A DNA stretch of 64,000 bases from NCBI GenBank assembly GCA_027575765.1, contig JANBPT010000114.1:1-64000 (forward strand). Direction: 5' to 3'. Positions 10,516 to 20,645 of the stretch are shown here, in pieces; the first letter of the stretch is position 1, and every line of letters begins with the position of its first letter. Made by a program: the position numbers and the translations under genes. The stretch is from Tieghemiomyces parasiticus (lineage: Eukaryota; Kickxellomycota; Dimargaritomycetes; Dimargaritales; Dimargaritaceae). A model generated the notes under the pieces. The model searched no databases. It was not told the origin of the DNA and saw only the letters and a list, made by a program, of their open reading frames with translations.

Positions 10516-13500
10516 GGTTGATGGTGATGTTGTAAAGGATCTAGCTGAGGATGGGAGTAGGCGGAAGGGTCGAACCGGAAGCAAAACCCGTTGACACCCC
10601 GGCCGCATACGTTACTAGTAAACTGGCTACACTTCAGCACGGTGTATGCTTCTGTTGTGCTTGGAGGGCTGGACTTGTTAGTTTATCGCTATTCACGTGA
10701 TTTTCGAAAAATTTAACTAGGAGACGTAGGTATCATGGCACATATTGTGGCATCCCCTACCCGTAACGAAGATCCTTACCATCATGTATGCAGGATAGGA
10801 TTTAAATGGATCATCAATAACGGTGGGCGGGCCACCAAGTCCTCCGGGTCTAATAACTATAGGCCAGACTAAGGGGAGTACAATTCACTATGAAGGTACT
10901 GCCCGCTCAGCAGTGATTGGGTGGCTCGACGGGCCTCAGGCAATGGGCTACACACCAGTCATAATTGCTGACGCACATCTGGTGCACGCGTTGTCGCCCA
11001 GCGCAACCCTCACAATGGACTGCATTAGCCGCTGCGGCTCCTTCGGATAACGTCAGTTGCACTTGCCAGTCAAATAGCCCACCAAGCAGCAAGCCAGCCA
11101 GTTCTGCAGTAATTTTGAGGATAGAAGAGTCGAGAACCTAGCGGGAATCCCCGAAACTGTATTGGCTAGTGCTGCACGGCGTCCCTCAACCTAGGCAGAG
11201 CGGTAGTAAGTCTAAACCAAGCCAATGCACTGGTAACATTAACCTCCTCAGTTGCCTAAGTGAAATAGCAGCTCTGTTGGTCTCGTACAGTTAAATCTTC
11301 ACCTCCTGGTTAGTGTGGGGTCGGTAATTGAGATCATCCGAGCGGAACTGCACATGTGTCACGCAGTGTATAACATTCACTAGTGATTTCTCCCAGATCC
11401 CTTCAGCGCAGAGTAATGTGGGAGCGAACTGGAACATACGGAGAAAGTGTTTGGTGAGGGCTACTCTGATAATTTCACTTTACCTGCCATACTTGGATAT
11501 CTAGGCCGGCCCAATCCTGTGTGAGCCAGATAGCTATGGAGCCGACGGCCCAGTTCAATGCATTGGTGGGGAGGGGAGGGAACTTGGTAAGCACAGCCAG
11601 GGGCCTATAACGAGCGTAGTAGCAATCGACCCGTCATTGAAGGTTTAACGTACCTTTCTTTTTTTTTTCACTGCCGTTATTACCCGTGACAGTGTGATGG
11701 AGCAGCTAAATTGCCGAAGCGAAAGCCTACGCACTGTCATTTCCAAGCGACGACACCAGCGGTCAACCAGCTGACGAACGTTCGGCCAGTGAGTGTCCAC
11801 CTAGCGATTCACCAACTTGCCGCAGTCAATACTGTGATCTGTCCCATTGTCTGACTTCACCCCGATTACCCGGCTGTCAAATGGGCAATAGTTCAGGAAC
11901 TGCACATACAACACCGCAATCATATAGGAACCTAGTTGTCGAAGGCTGGGGCCAGGCCAGTCACTGGTATGACTTAGGCTAGACTATTTGAACCGATCTA
12001 CAATCTGCTACTCACCCACCCAGTCCTACGAGTACCTCTCGCCGGTTGACTTGTGAGCAACGCAACTCCCTGCAGACCTTGACCCCATCCTCTGCCTTAT
12101 ATGTATGTCAATCAACCAATAATCCCAATGGTGCCACCTGCACAAACAACGCCACACGGGGAGCCCCGCTCATCCATTCCCTGCTCAGTTCATATTCCCT
12201 CCACCTATCTACACACTACGGGCTTCACCCCGAGGCCAAGGATGCTCACAACTCCTTCCATGTTACCTGAATGGCCTTTTCCGTCTTGACTGGCTCCAAA
12301 GACGAACACCGGAATACATTAGCTGACTTCACAGCTGGAGGTTTCCACCATCCCCTCCTTCGCCAGCGAAGGATGCAGCTGTGGAAACTGCCACCAATGA
12401 TTCAAGCTGGTATGCCATTTAGTCGCCTCTAACCATCCCCTACTGTCCCAGCCAACAGACAATTTCGATCATCCGAAATAGCAAACGTTTCCGAGCCATT
12501 GCTATTTTTTCCACTTCTGAAATATTAAGTGCTTTTGATAGCATTTCCAGGTTCGGAGCGGGACGTCGAAGCTCTAGCCGATATAGTACTTCACGGATAC
12601 CTATCCACATCTACGCGGCACCCAGGCACGGTGAGAAGATACACGAACTTAGCTTTGATAGCAAGAAACTGAATGTGCTATCCTAATGGACCCTCAGTTA
12701 CCTGGTTCTTCGCTGGGTCCGCCTCGGTCTACACCGACAGGCATTGTAAGCAGGTAACTAAGAGAACGGAGCCTTCTGCACGGGTTTCTAGTATAGGGCA
12801 GAGTGGGTTGGTTTTCTCGATCCCCTAATTTGAACTGACAGGATAATACACGCTACCTACAGCAGACTCGGCTCCTATTATTTTCGACATCAGGGTCTAG
12901 GTTACCAGCCACATTGGAAATGCAGAAACCTCTATTTCCTCATACCAAGGTTCACCATTCGGTGATGGCGTATAAGTACCTTATAGGGCTCGCCACGAAT
13001 AGCGACCATCCCGGACCACCGTGTTTGGCTGCCTTTACCAACCCACCCCATGTCCCGCTATGCTGACCGAGCGCTAGCTAGTCGATGCCTATTGGTACAA
13101 CGAGGTGAAGTGAATCCGTTAGTGATAGACTCGCCTGAACTCCACTGCTCTCTATGCCCCTCTTCCCACTCCTCAGATTCGGTGGCCTGCAAGATCCAAT
13201 CGGATTATCGAAAATTCTGCCGTATATCAAGTGAATTATCCGTCTTAATCCATAACCCCCCCCCCCCCTCCGTCAATATGATATTAGAGAGGGAAGAAGG
13301 CACGCACTGTAATCTAGCCACTGTATAGAGGGTGCCCCGTTCCACTGTTCCACATCAGCTGTTTACTAATGAGATCTGACCCCAAGGTTTCCCGAAGGGA
13401 TTGTATACTCGCCAGCTTGGCATTGATTGGTGTCTACAATACTGAATACCTTCAAACGCAGTCGAATTTACCAACGAGGATAATGTGTACTTGTCGAGCG

Positions 13501-14122
13501 ACGTAGATGCCCTGAGATAGATTATTCTATTTCCCTTCTAAGGCCAGAAACTTGCCACCTGGGATTTTCGTATAGCTTATCCTGTTTATAGGACCATGTC
13601 AGGACCACCCCGTTGACGGGGTAAGGGTCGAAAAGACAGTAAACTAGGAGATGCGATCCCATTGGCTGATTCTCCAATAGGCGGTCTGGCGTTGCCGAGC
13701 ATCTCGTTAGAAAGAGCAGCCACTGAGAGTTGACAGCCAATGCCAAAGTATTTTGACATTTCGCAGGGGGAATATATTTATTGCAACTAATAATCTAACG
13801 CGCGTCATGCGGAAAGGGCGGTGGCGTAGATTGAACCGCAAGCAAGTGGCAGTTAGGAATAGAACGAATGACAAGTAAGGCTTGTTTCCACGCGGGGAGG
13901 GTCGTGCATATGTATAAAAAAAGTAGACCAGGTGATGGGGTCTGTTCGCTAGTAAGTACTGACTGGTAAATAGGGCCAGGTCGCCATAGCCATGCCAGGG
14001 GCTACTTGCTGGGGGAGGGGTGATCGGTGGGCAAACAGTGAACCCAGAATCAGAGAGGAGACAGTCACTGGAAAATGCCATCTCCCTCTTCAATCAAGAA
14101 ATGGATAAATGTTGCACCACGG
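10516..14122. other. Gene-poor region, 3.6 kb
   Basis: No intact gene seen on either strand. Frames are short, full of stops and without coding composition. Two faint retroelement-like phrases were noted: minus strand near 11,870 (VIGVKSDNGT, like the integrase DNG block) and plus strand near 12,310 (NTLADFTAGG). Both are too weak to annotate. A C-run lies at 13,258-13,268. The region may be decayed transposon sequence. Confidence 0.35.
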
Positions 14123-14614
14123 CTAGAGAGAACGGTACCCGAATAGACCCGCTCTTCCACAATAGGTACTTGACCGCCCACAAAGCGCCTGCGGACCGCA
14201 GCACAGGCCGGACGGGCATGGGTGATATGCGTCGCAATACCCGGCCACATTCTCGGCGGGAGCCGGGGATGCAATGTAACATGGCCCATTCTGACAGCCC
14301 GTCCCGCAATAGTCCGGGGTCGATCCACAGTAGCCGTACGAGCTGCAGCAGAGGTCATTAGGGCAGCCATTGGTATCGCTGCAGCGACCCTCGGGTAACT
14401 TGGTGGAGGCGACGGTGGGACTATCGAAGCAGGCACCGCCTTGACAGCCACGGCCGCAGTACTGAGTGCTACTGCCACAGTAACCGTAGGCGCTGCAACA
14501 GAGGCCGGCTGCGCAGGGTTGAGTGGGGCTGCAGGTGCCGTCCGTTCGGTCGGGGCGGCCACTGGTAAGCGCGGCGTAAAAGGTGGCTAGGATGAGGGTG
14601 AGAACGACGCGCAT
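14123..14614 (-). CDS. Secreted chitin-binding protein with CBM18 (hevein-type) modules
   Basis: A 163-residue frame starting [19 protein letters not shown], a clear signal peptide. Three Cys-rich modules follow. Modules 1 and 2 each have the eight-Cys hevein pattern with [11 protein letters not shown] or [11 protein letters not shown], then YCG.GCQ.G.C. These bind chitin through Ser and aromatic side chains. Module 3 keeps six Cys ([17 protein letters not shown]) but stops before the GCQ..C end, and it has lost the aromatic pair (QAL in place of YGY). No catalytic domain is present. Likely roles are binding or masking of own or host-fungus chitin in the wall (inference). The gene stands alone, with a TATA box about 100 bases upstream. 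Confidence 0.9.
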   Translation of the reverse strand: MRVVLTLILATFYAALTSGRPDRTDGTCSPTQPCAAGLCCSAYGYCGSSTQYCGRGCQGGACFDSPTVASTKLPEGRCSDTNGCPNDLCCSSYGYCGSTPDYCGTGCQNGPCYIASPAPAENVAGYCDAYHPCPSGLCCGPQALCGRSSTYCGRAGLFGYRSL

Positions 14615-14715
14615 GGTGAGGATTGAAGGGTGGTCAGTAAATACTGCAAGTCGCTGTGACTAATAACAGAAAAGGTGGTATACGATGGCTGTCGTACTGG
14701 CTGTGAATGCGTCCA

Positions 14716-14723
14716 TTTTTATA
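14716..14723 (-). promoter_or_regulatory. TATA box of the CBM18 gene
   Basis: TATAAAAA on the minus strand, about 100 bases before the ATG at 14614. Spacing and sequence fit a core promoter of a regulated secreted-protein gene. Confidence 0.5.
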
Positions 14724-17388
14724 CCCTCGGCGAATACTACTAGCGGGCAACGTCCGGCAGAGACAACGTAAAGAAGTTGATACATAGCGTTGGTTTCACA
14801 CTCATCAATCGGGTATCTTAACCTTGACAGAGGCGGTCATTTCAAGGTTTCTGAGATGCAATCACCAAGGGGGTTTGTCTATCATATAGTCAAATATCTA
14901 CCAGAAGCTAAACGTCCGAGATCCTGGCTGAAAATGAGGTAGCAGGCGGTAGGGCGCCACTCAAACAAAGAATTTTGAGGTGCTCTAGCTTTCAAGACCG
15001 CGGCACAAGGTTCGATTCATCTCGTCTTCATCCCAAACTAAATATGATACAGAGTTCTAGTTCGTATATAAGCAATATGGACATGTTAGTATACGTCCGG
15101 TATCAGCAACATTTTGATACGTCATTCGGAAACGCTGAGCCGTTCTAAGGTAGCAGAGCGATGGGATGGGTTACTGGTGCTTCGGAATTTTGGTTTCCGA
15201 GTTATAAAACCCTAACGGCCAAGACCTGCTGGGCGGGTTAGCCGTTCTCACTTAATCAACCTGACGCCTCTGCCGTAACAGCGCAAGCGAAATCGCACCA
15301 AGTGCCCAGCCACTACTTGGGTGGCCACTTGAGTACACTTGCTCTTAACCTAGGTCGCATACACTGGCATGTGAGGCGCGAAGGATGCCGCATGGGCTTT
15401 TAAGGTGTCTATTGTATTTAACGCCTCTGCCTTGCCGTTCTAGATTCCTAAACTACATGCGCTATCCGGCTAAAAGTGCCGTGACTTCCAAGTTTGGCGT
15501 GGGTGCTGTAATCAGTATAATGTCTAAACACTATGCCCCCCCTAATATACCAGCTATATCTGGTACGAAATGGGAATGGCTTTGGTCTCTATCTGGCAGC
15601 AGCTCCGTCCTGCAAAGTGCGGTATCTTATAACTTTGCCGAGCAGCCCGCGAGTCAGGATGATGTATCAGCTAATATGGGATATCGGCTGGCCAGAAGGT
15701 CCGACAAGGCATCATGTTCGGGTCAAAAATTAGAGTCACCACGTCTGGGAGACGAGGATGATACAGTGGGAATACGTGAAGGCTGTAGTATCAAGAACAT
15801 ATCTGACTGTTCTGGCCTAGGCCGCAATACGGCATGAGTGGATGACTGTCGTGAAGTTTTCAGTACATTGGGGGACCCCTGAAATCTGCACGGAAACATA
15901 TAATGATGAGAAGTAAAATCGATACGATCTTTAAAGACCAGGTCACCTCTAATCGCTCTTTTCACTATCGAAACGGGCCACCAAAGCTATGAAATCCTAA
16001 CCCCCGCCGGGCCGGGTTTTACTCAAGGGTTCAACCGTTACCTAGCGGAGTTTGCCTGCACTGGTGTAGACCATCTGGCCAGCTTCGGGAACTAATATGT
16101 TCTCGCGTTGATCGACACTATTTAATGGCCACTGGACCATTTCTCTAGGTAAGCATGTTGCTGCCTCTTTATATTTAGTTGTCATGCCAACGGCAACCTA
16201 CTAGATAGTTCTATCGGCGGTTGGTAGCTACCCGAGGGTCCAAGGTGAAGTGGAGGACGAACGAGGATGTCATGGTGCCATTGAGACCGGCGCGAACGAC
16301 AGCGGGCGAATGACCGGCGGTGCTTCCGATAGGCCAACGTTTTCCGCATGGCACCCAATGTGGGCACGGTGAGCGATGCTGGGAAACAAAATCCTTCACA
16401 GTGCCTACTAAAACGGATAACCCGAGTGGTTCGGATTGTCAAATGCACCCGCCCACTGTCAAACTCTCCGTTCACTTACTGTGAGTACGGGCTTGGCCAT
16501 TCGCCAGTGTAGTATGTCTGCTTGTTTTTTCATTGAGACGAAACTGACCATTGGTCAGACCAAGTTTGGCATATTACGTTGCCGAAAAAAAAGCTACTCA
16601 TCTTTGATTATAGGTCTATTTTTTCTATCGTGTGAGTTTGAGCAGATGTAACGATGACCAAGAGGCAGCCTCCTCCTTTTTTCTTTTTTCTTTACACCCG
16701 GCCACCCACACGAAATGGCACCCAAGAAGGCACTGCATTAGGCAGCCACACGCACTACGCTGCACGGCGAGGTTTCCTTCCCCAGCCTTGCACCTACTTA
16801 GCCGACACAATAGCGGATCAGCCTAAGTGTGGCCACCAGCTAGGGTGTGAAAGGTATGAAACTTGCCACCCTCAGCACCTACCCCCTGAAAGGAAGCGAG
16901 CACACTAGGTTCTCCCCAACCAGTTGGCTGGCTTTTCATGAAGCAAACCGGAGCCAAACGACACCACTACCATCAAGTAGCCGTGATCCATCCACTAATC
17001 GGGGGAAGGCGGGTTGGCCCGTTCGTCTCCCTGCCACTTTTCAGACGCTTGGATTATTTTTCGCATAGTACATTCATTCGGCGGGGCAGTGTCGGACCTT
17101 TAAAAGGCAGCCAGGCTCCACCTGGGTCTTGATGGTATCCACTTTTCTTTTGCCTGCACTTTTAATACACCATTGACCTGATTTTTCCCGGTTCCACCTC
17201 GTATATCATTATCTTTAACGGTGCGGTTTCCCATCTTACGTCCCAATCTCACCACCCCTGTACACTATTCCCCTAATCGAAGTTGCCATCGCATCACACC
17301 TCTTTTTTAGTTTAGCTTCGACCGCGCAGTATTGATCGATTACCCGCCTGTACCTACCCGCCTCTAAACCACCACCCCTCCCGCCACC
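14724..17388. other. Gene-poor region, 2.7 kb
   Basis: No gene recognised. The plus-strand frame 15385-15837 is long but has no domain, no signal peptide and no coding look. The part from about 16,650 is Pro/Leu-type pyrimidine-rich sequence leading into the globin promoter. Confidence 0.35.
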
Positions 17389-18066
17389 ATGTTCTCTCTG
17401 TGCTTTGGTAAGAAGAAGAAGGCCAAGAGCACTTCCGCCGGGTCCGACCGGGCGGTGCCGACGGGTATGCACCACGAGACCAAGGATATTAGCATGGCCC
17501 CCACCAAATCCCAGTCAACGGCCACCCAGCAGCGTCCTGCCATGCCCACCAGCCCGAGTCGCGGTACCGTACACAACAGTCCGGTCCCGGGACACTCCGC
17601 CGCCGCCCCAGCGCCGATAGCCGCTGCCCAGACCCACTCGGACACTACAAACAATCACAGCGCCACTGGTGCCGCCACTAACGGAGCTCCGGTCGTCACG
17701 TCGCCAATGCGCCAGCAGCAGATGGCCAACCTGGACGAGGGTCTCCTAGCGACGGTCATCGACAAGATCTACGAGTACTGTCTGGCTGACGACCGAGTGC
17801 GCCACTACTTCCGCAGCGCCGACCGGAAACGCTTGAGTAACATGCAGCTTAAGTTCCTCAAACACGCTGTGGCCGGTTCTCCATACAATGTCTCCGGTAT
17901 GCGGCAGGCCCACCGGCGTATGGTCGACCTCAAGGATTACCATTTCGATGCTATCCTCGAGAACTGGCGGAAGGCCTTCATCGATTGCGGCGTGCCTGAC
18001 GATTACACTGAGCTTATCTTGGCTGTGGCCGAGCAATCGCGGGACGATATCCTTGGCCGGTCCTAA
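17389..18066 (+). CDS. Truncated (2-on-2) haemoglobin with long N-terminal tail
   Basis: 225 residues in one exon. Residues 1-115 are low-complexity Ser/Thr/Ala/Pro/Gln after a striking start MFSLCFGKKKKAK (a Cys next to a run of Lys). Residues about 116-225 match group 1 truncated globins: LLATVIDKIYEYCLADDRVRHYF (helices A-CD with the usual Tyr and Phe), LKFLKHAVAGSPYNVSGMRQAH (helix E), DYHFDAILENW with His185 as the proximal haem ligand, and a last helix ending VAEQSRDDIL. Such globins bind O2 and NO and often detoxify NO or carry out redox chemistry. Bacterial forms lack the 115-residue tail. The Cys plus polybasic start could be palmitoylated and place the protein at a membrane (inference). 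The ATG has a good context (CACCATG). Confidence 0.88.
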   Translation: MFSLCFGKKKKAKSTSAGSDRAVPTGMHHETKDISMAPTKSQSTATQQRPAMPTSPSRGTVHNSPVPGHSAAAPAPIAAAQTHSDTTNNHSATGAATNGAPVVTSPMRQQQMANLDEGLLATVIDKIYEYCLADDRVRHYFRSADRKRLSNMQLKFLKHAVAGSPYNVSGMRQAHRRMVDLKDYHFDAILENWRKAFIDCGVPDDYTELILAVAEQSRDDILGRS

Positions 18067-18248
18067 GCCATTGGATGTGGTCTTTGGATGATGGCTGCTC
18101 TTCGCTCCTCTCCTAAACTTAATTTTCTTCCCCTCCAATTTCTTTAAGCACCGCTACTTCTCGGCTCATTTTCGTTCTACCTGGTTCACCCCGCTTCCTC
18201 GATTTTCTACTATTCGACTGGTCCTCGATACGCACAATGTTCCTCACT

Positions 18249-18254
18249 ATTAAA
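18249..18254 (+). terminator. Poly(A) signal variant of the globin gene
   Basis: ATTAAA about 185 bases after the globin stop codon, inside a pyrimidine-rich 3' stretch. Confidence 0.4.
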
Positions 18255-18646
18255 CTATCTGAGCGATTAAGTACCATGTTTTCAATTACCATGTGGCCAT
18301 ACTAGAGCCTTTGCCTTTGCATTGGCTACAGTGCAGAAGACACTGGCCAGTAGGTTGAAATTTTTAACTCCCGAGCCAGCTAGCACAATGTACATGATGG
18401 TTACGGTCAGAAGGGGGAGTTGTACCGGTTTCGCATAGATCTTTGAGCTTGCGGTGTACAAAGCTTTGCATCCCATTCTCCAGGACCTAAGGCGAATTGC
18501 ACGGCACTCTGGCATACCATAGCTTTCTTCAATCTTGTTATCGCCCCCCTCTCTGCTTCACCGTCGCGATCTTGGCCTTCCTGTACTTGTCTCTCTTATA
18601 TCCATAGTACCCGCCGCCGACCTGATTCGCTGCCATCCCAAGAGTT
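18255..18646. other. Intergenic between globin and AGGF1-like genes
   Basis: No gene seen. A pyrimidine-rich tract (about 18,540-18,600) precedes the next plus-strand start codon, as in many fungal promoters. Confidence 0.4.
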
Positions 18647-20305
18647 ATGGGTGACGCGAATGGGTTCGAGGATGAGCTCCAAGCCTACTATACCGCGGCC
18701 CAGGGACACCCTGCCAACCAGCCGGCGTCAGAACAGGCCGAGCTGTCACTCCAGTCGCCGCCAACTGAAGTGCCGGCCACTTCCAGCGCGGCGCCACCCC
18801 AGTTCATTCATCCGGCCTTGCCAGGATTTAAACCCACTCCGGACGACATTCGCTACTGGTACCATGCCGACCAAGGCCTCTGGTACGACGCCACCTCTGG
18901 TGTCTACTCGCGCTACGATGCGTCCACGTTTACCTACCAGCCCGTCGATGTTGACACCCTCTTTGCCGTTGACGTTGGCACTGAAGGGCACGACGATTAC
19001 GCGGAAGCTTTCCCAGTATCACCGGTGACCTGGCCGGCCACGAAAGAACCAAATCCAGCGGCCTACGCCGACCTTACCGAGGCAGAAGAACCCGCTATTG
19101 ATGTAGGAGGGCAGGGGACGCTACGACTGGTGGTTCAGGAGTCCCCCACATTACCGGTTGGTCATATCGCTGTCATCGACACCCAGGGTACGTCGATCGG
19201 CCGGGACCGGCTACCGTATGACCGCCGGCTCCGGATCATGGACATGGCCACCTCCAAGTACCACGCCATTGTATTCCACACAACCGATGATTTCAATTTA
19301 CCAACTGAGTCAGCTCTGCCCGCACCTATACCCATTGGGCCGAGGCTACCGGATTTGGTGCCCTCGCAAAGGGAAGTGTTGATAGCAAATACCGCCCAAG
19401 ACAACGACCAACCACGAGATTCCTCGGTGCACCAAAGTGAGGACGAAAGCATCCAAGAAGTAGAGGAGACAAATGGTGAAGCGGAGGAAGGGACATATGT
19501 AAGCGGCGAGGATGAACCGGAGGTGGACCCGACGGTTCTTACCGAACCCCCAATGGGCCAGTTCTACATCACGGACTGTGGGTCCCAGCACGGCACCCTG
19601 ATCAACGGCACCCGGCTCTCTGCCCCCAAACAATCCAGTCGCCCGCACGTTCTGGCTCATGGCGACGTGCTCACCGTGGGTACCACGACCTTTACTGTCC
19701 ATCATCATCCGGAGATCCCGTGGGGCTGCTGCGTTGAGTGCCAGATTAACCAGGACAACCAGCTATCTCTACTGGAATCGAGCTCCACGGACCCGTCCAC
19801 CGCGATGACCCCCGCCGACAGTTGGGAGGCACTAAGCCAACGGGGGCAACGGACACTTTCGCCGACTCGTCGAGAAATGGCGGCCAACTGGTCTCGAGAA
19901 CTTAAGCGATTAAAACATCAGTACAGCCATACGGCGTCCTCCTCGGCCGTCCTATCTTCCGGGCCTATCCCGTCGACCCTCTACGTCGACCGCGCCGCCG
20001 CCCGCCGCGATACCCAGCCTACATCACGGGCGGGTCTTGGTCCACCTGTATCCCATCCTCGTGCTGACGTCCCGCCCAAGAAACCGCAACCGTCAAACGC
20101 CCAGAAGATGATGCTTAAGATGGGGTGGTCGGTCGGTAAGGGCCTGGGCAAGGATTTGCGTGGGCGCACAGAACCCGTGGCGGTAAAAATCAAGCGAACG
20201 ACGGCTGGGTTGGGGGCCCAGGAATTGGTAGCTCCGACCGGTCAAGAGCGCGAAATGGCGCGGTTACAAGCGCTCACTCGCAAGCGGTATGAGGAGGGGC
20301 AGTGA
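18647..20305 (+). CDS. AGGF1-like protein with OCRE, FHA and G-patch domains
   Basis: 552 residues in one exon. Residues 68-98 are an OCRE (octamer repeat) module, with aromatic repeats around YWYHADQGLWYDATSG. Residues about 158-355 are a forkhead-associated domain that reads phosphothreonine: SIGRDRLPYDRR, SKYHAIV and YITDCGSQHGTLINGTRLS. A G-patch follows at about 490-530 (KMMLKMGWSVGKGLGKDLRG), the type that activates DEAH helicases. This order is that of AGGF1, a nuclear protein linked to pre-mRNA splicing. The FHA domain is split by about 100 acidic residues (EDESIQEVEETNGEAEEG) between its middle and last strands. It reads through without stops, so it is either an inserted loop or an unspliced in-frame intron. 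Confidence 0.9.
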   Translation: MGDANGFEDELQAYYTAAQGHPANQPASEQAELSLQSPPTEVPATSSAAPPQFIHPALPGFKPTPDDIRYWYHADQGLWYDATSGVYSRYDASTFTYQPVDVDTLFAVDVGTEGHDDYAEAFPVSPVTWPATKEPNPAAYADLTEAEEPAIDVGGQGTLRLVVQESPTLPVGHIAVIDTQGTSIGRDRLPYDRRLRIMDMATSKYHAIVFHTTDDFNLPTESALPAPIPIGPRLPDLVPSQREVLIANTAQDNDQPRDSSVHQSEDESIQEVEETNGEAEEGTYVSGEDEPEVDPTVLTEPPMGQFYITDCGSQHGTLINGTRLSAPKQSSRPHVLAHGDVLTVGTTTFTVHHHPEIPWGCCVECQINQDNQLSLLESSSTDPSTAMTPADSWEALSQRGQRTLSPTRREMAANWSRELKRLKHQYSHTASSSAVLSSGPIPSTLYVDRAAARRDTQPTSRAGLGPPVSHPRADVPPKKPQPSNAQKMMLKMGWSVGKGLGKDLRGRTEPVAVKIKRTTAGLGAQELVAPTGQEREMARLQALTRKRYEEGQ

Positions 20306-20354
20306 CGGCCTGTTCAGTTGCAACTTTGTTGCCCAAGCACACGTTGGATCGTTT

Positions 20355-20360
20355 AATAAA
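20355..20360 (+). terminator. Poly(A) signal of the AGGF1-like gene
   Basis: AATAAA 50 bases after the TGA, at the expected distance for a short fungal 3' UTR. Confidence 0.55.
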
Positions 20361-20645
20361 ACCAGGTTCACGAGGGGAGGGGAGAGAGAACAATGATAAC
20401 AAAAAGGAAAAACAAAGTAGGGGGAGGGGCGCGCAAGCACAGCGTTAGATCACGAGGCAGCGTTGTTACAAGTACACATGTCGGGGTAGAGAAAATACGC
20501 TAGGAGGGCGAGATGGTGTTATGAAAGAGGGTATCAATAGACTTGAAGGTTGGTACCAGATGGGTAGCTATAAAAAGATGAGTTAGGGAAAGGCCAAACG
20601 AGTGGGGGTTCGTTCAGAAGCGGGAGGACCAGGGATTCTCCTTAT
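20361..20645. other. Intergenic between convergent genes
   Basis: Shared 3' region of the AGGF1-like gene (plus) and the EST1-family gene (minus). No gene seen. Confidence 0.4.

Noticed and set aside
11800..12400. Fragments like VIGVKSDNGT (minus) and NTLADFTAGG (plus) suggesting retroelement pieces
   Set aside because: Single short phrases in opposite strands, with stops around them; not enough to call an element.
15385..15837. Plus-strand frame of 150 codons
   Set aside because: No domain, no splice support, no coding composition; gene-poor surroundings.
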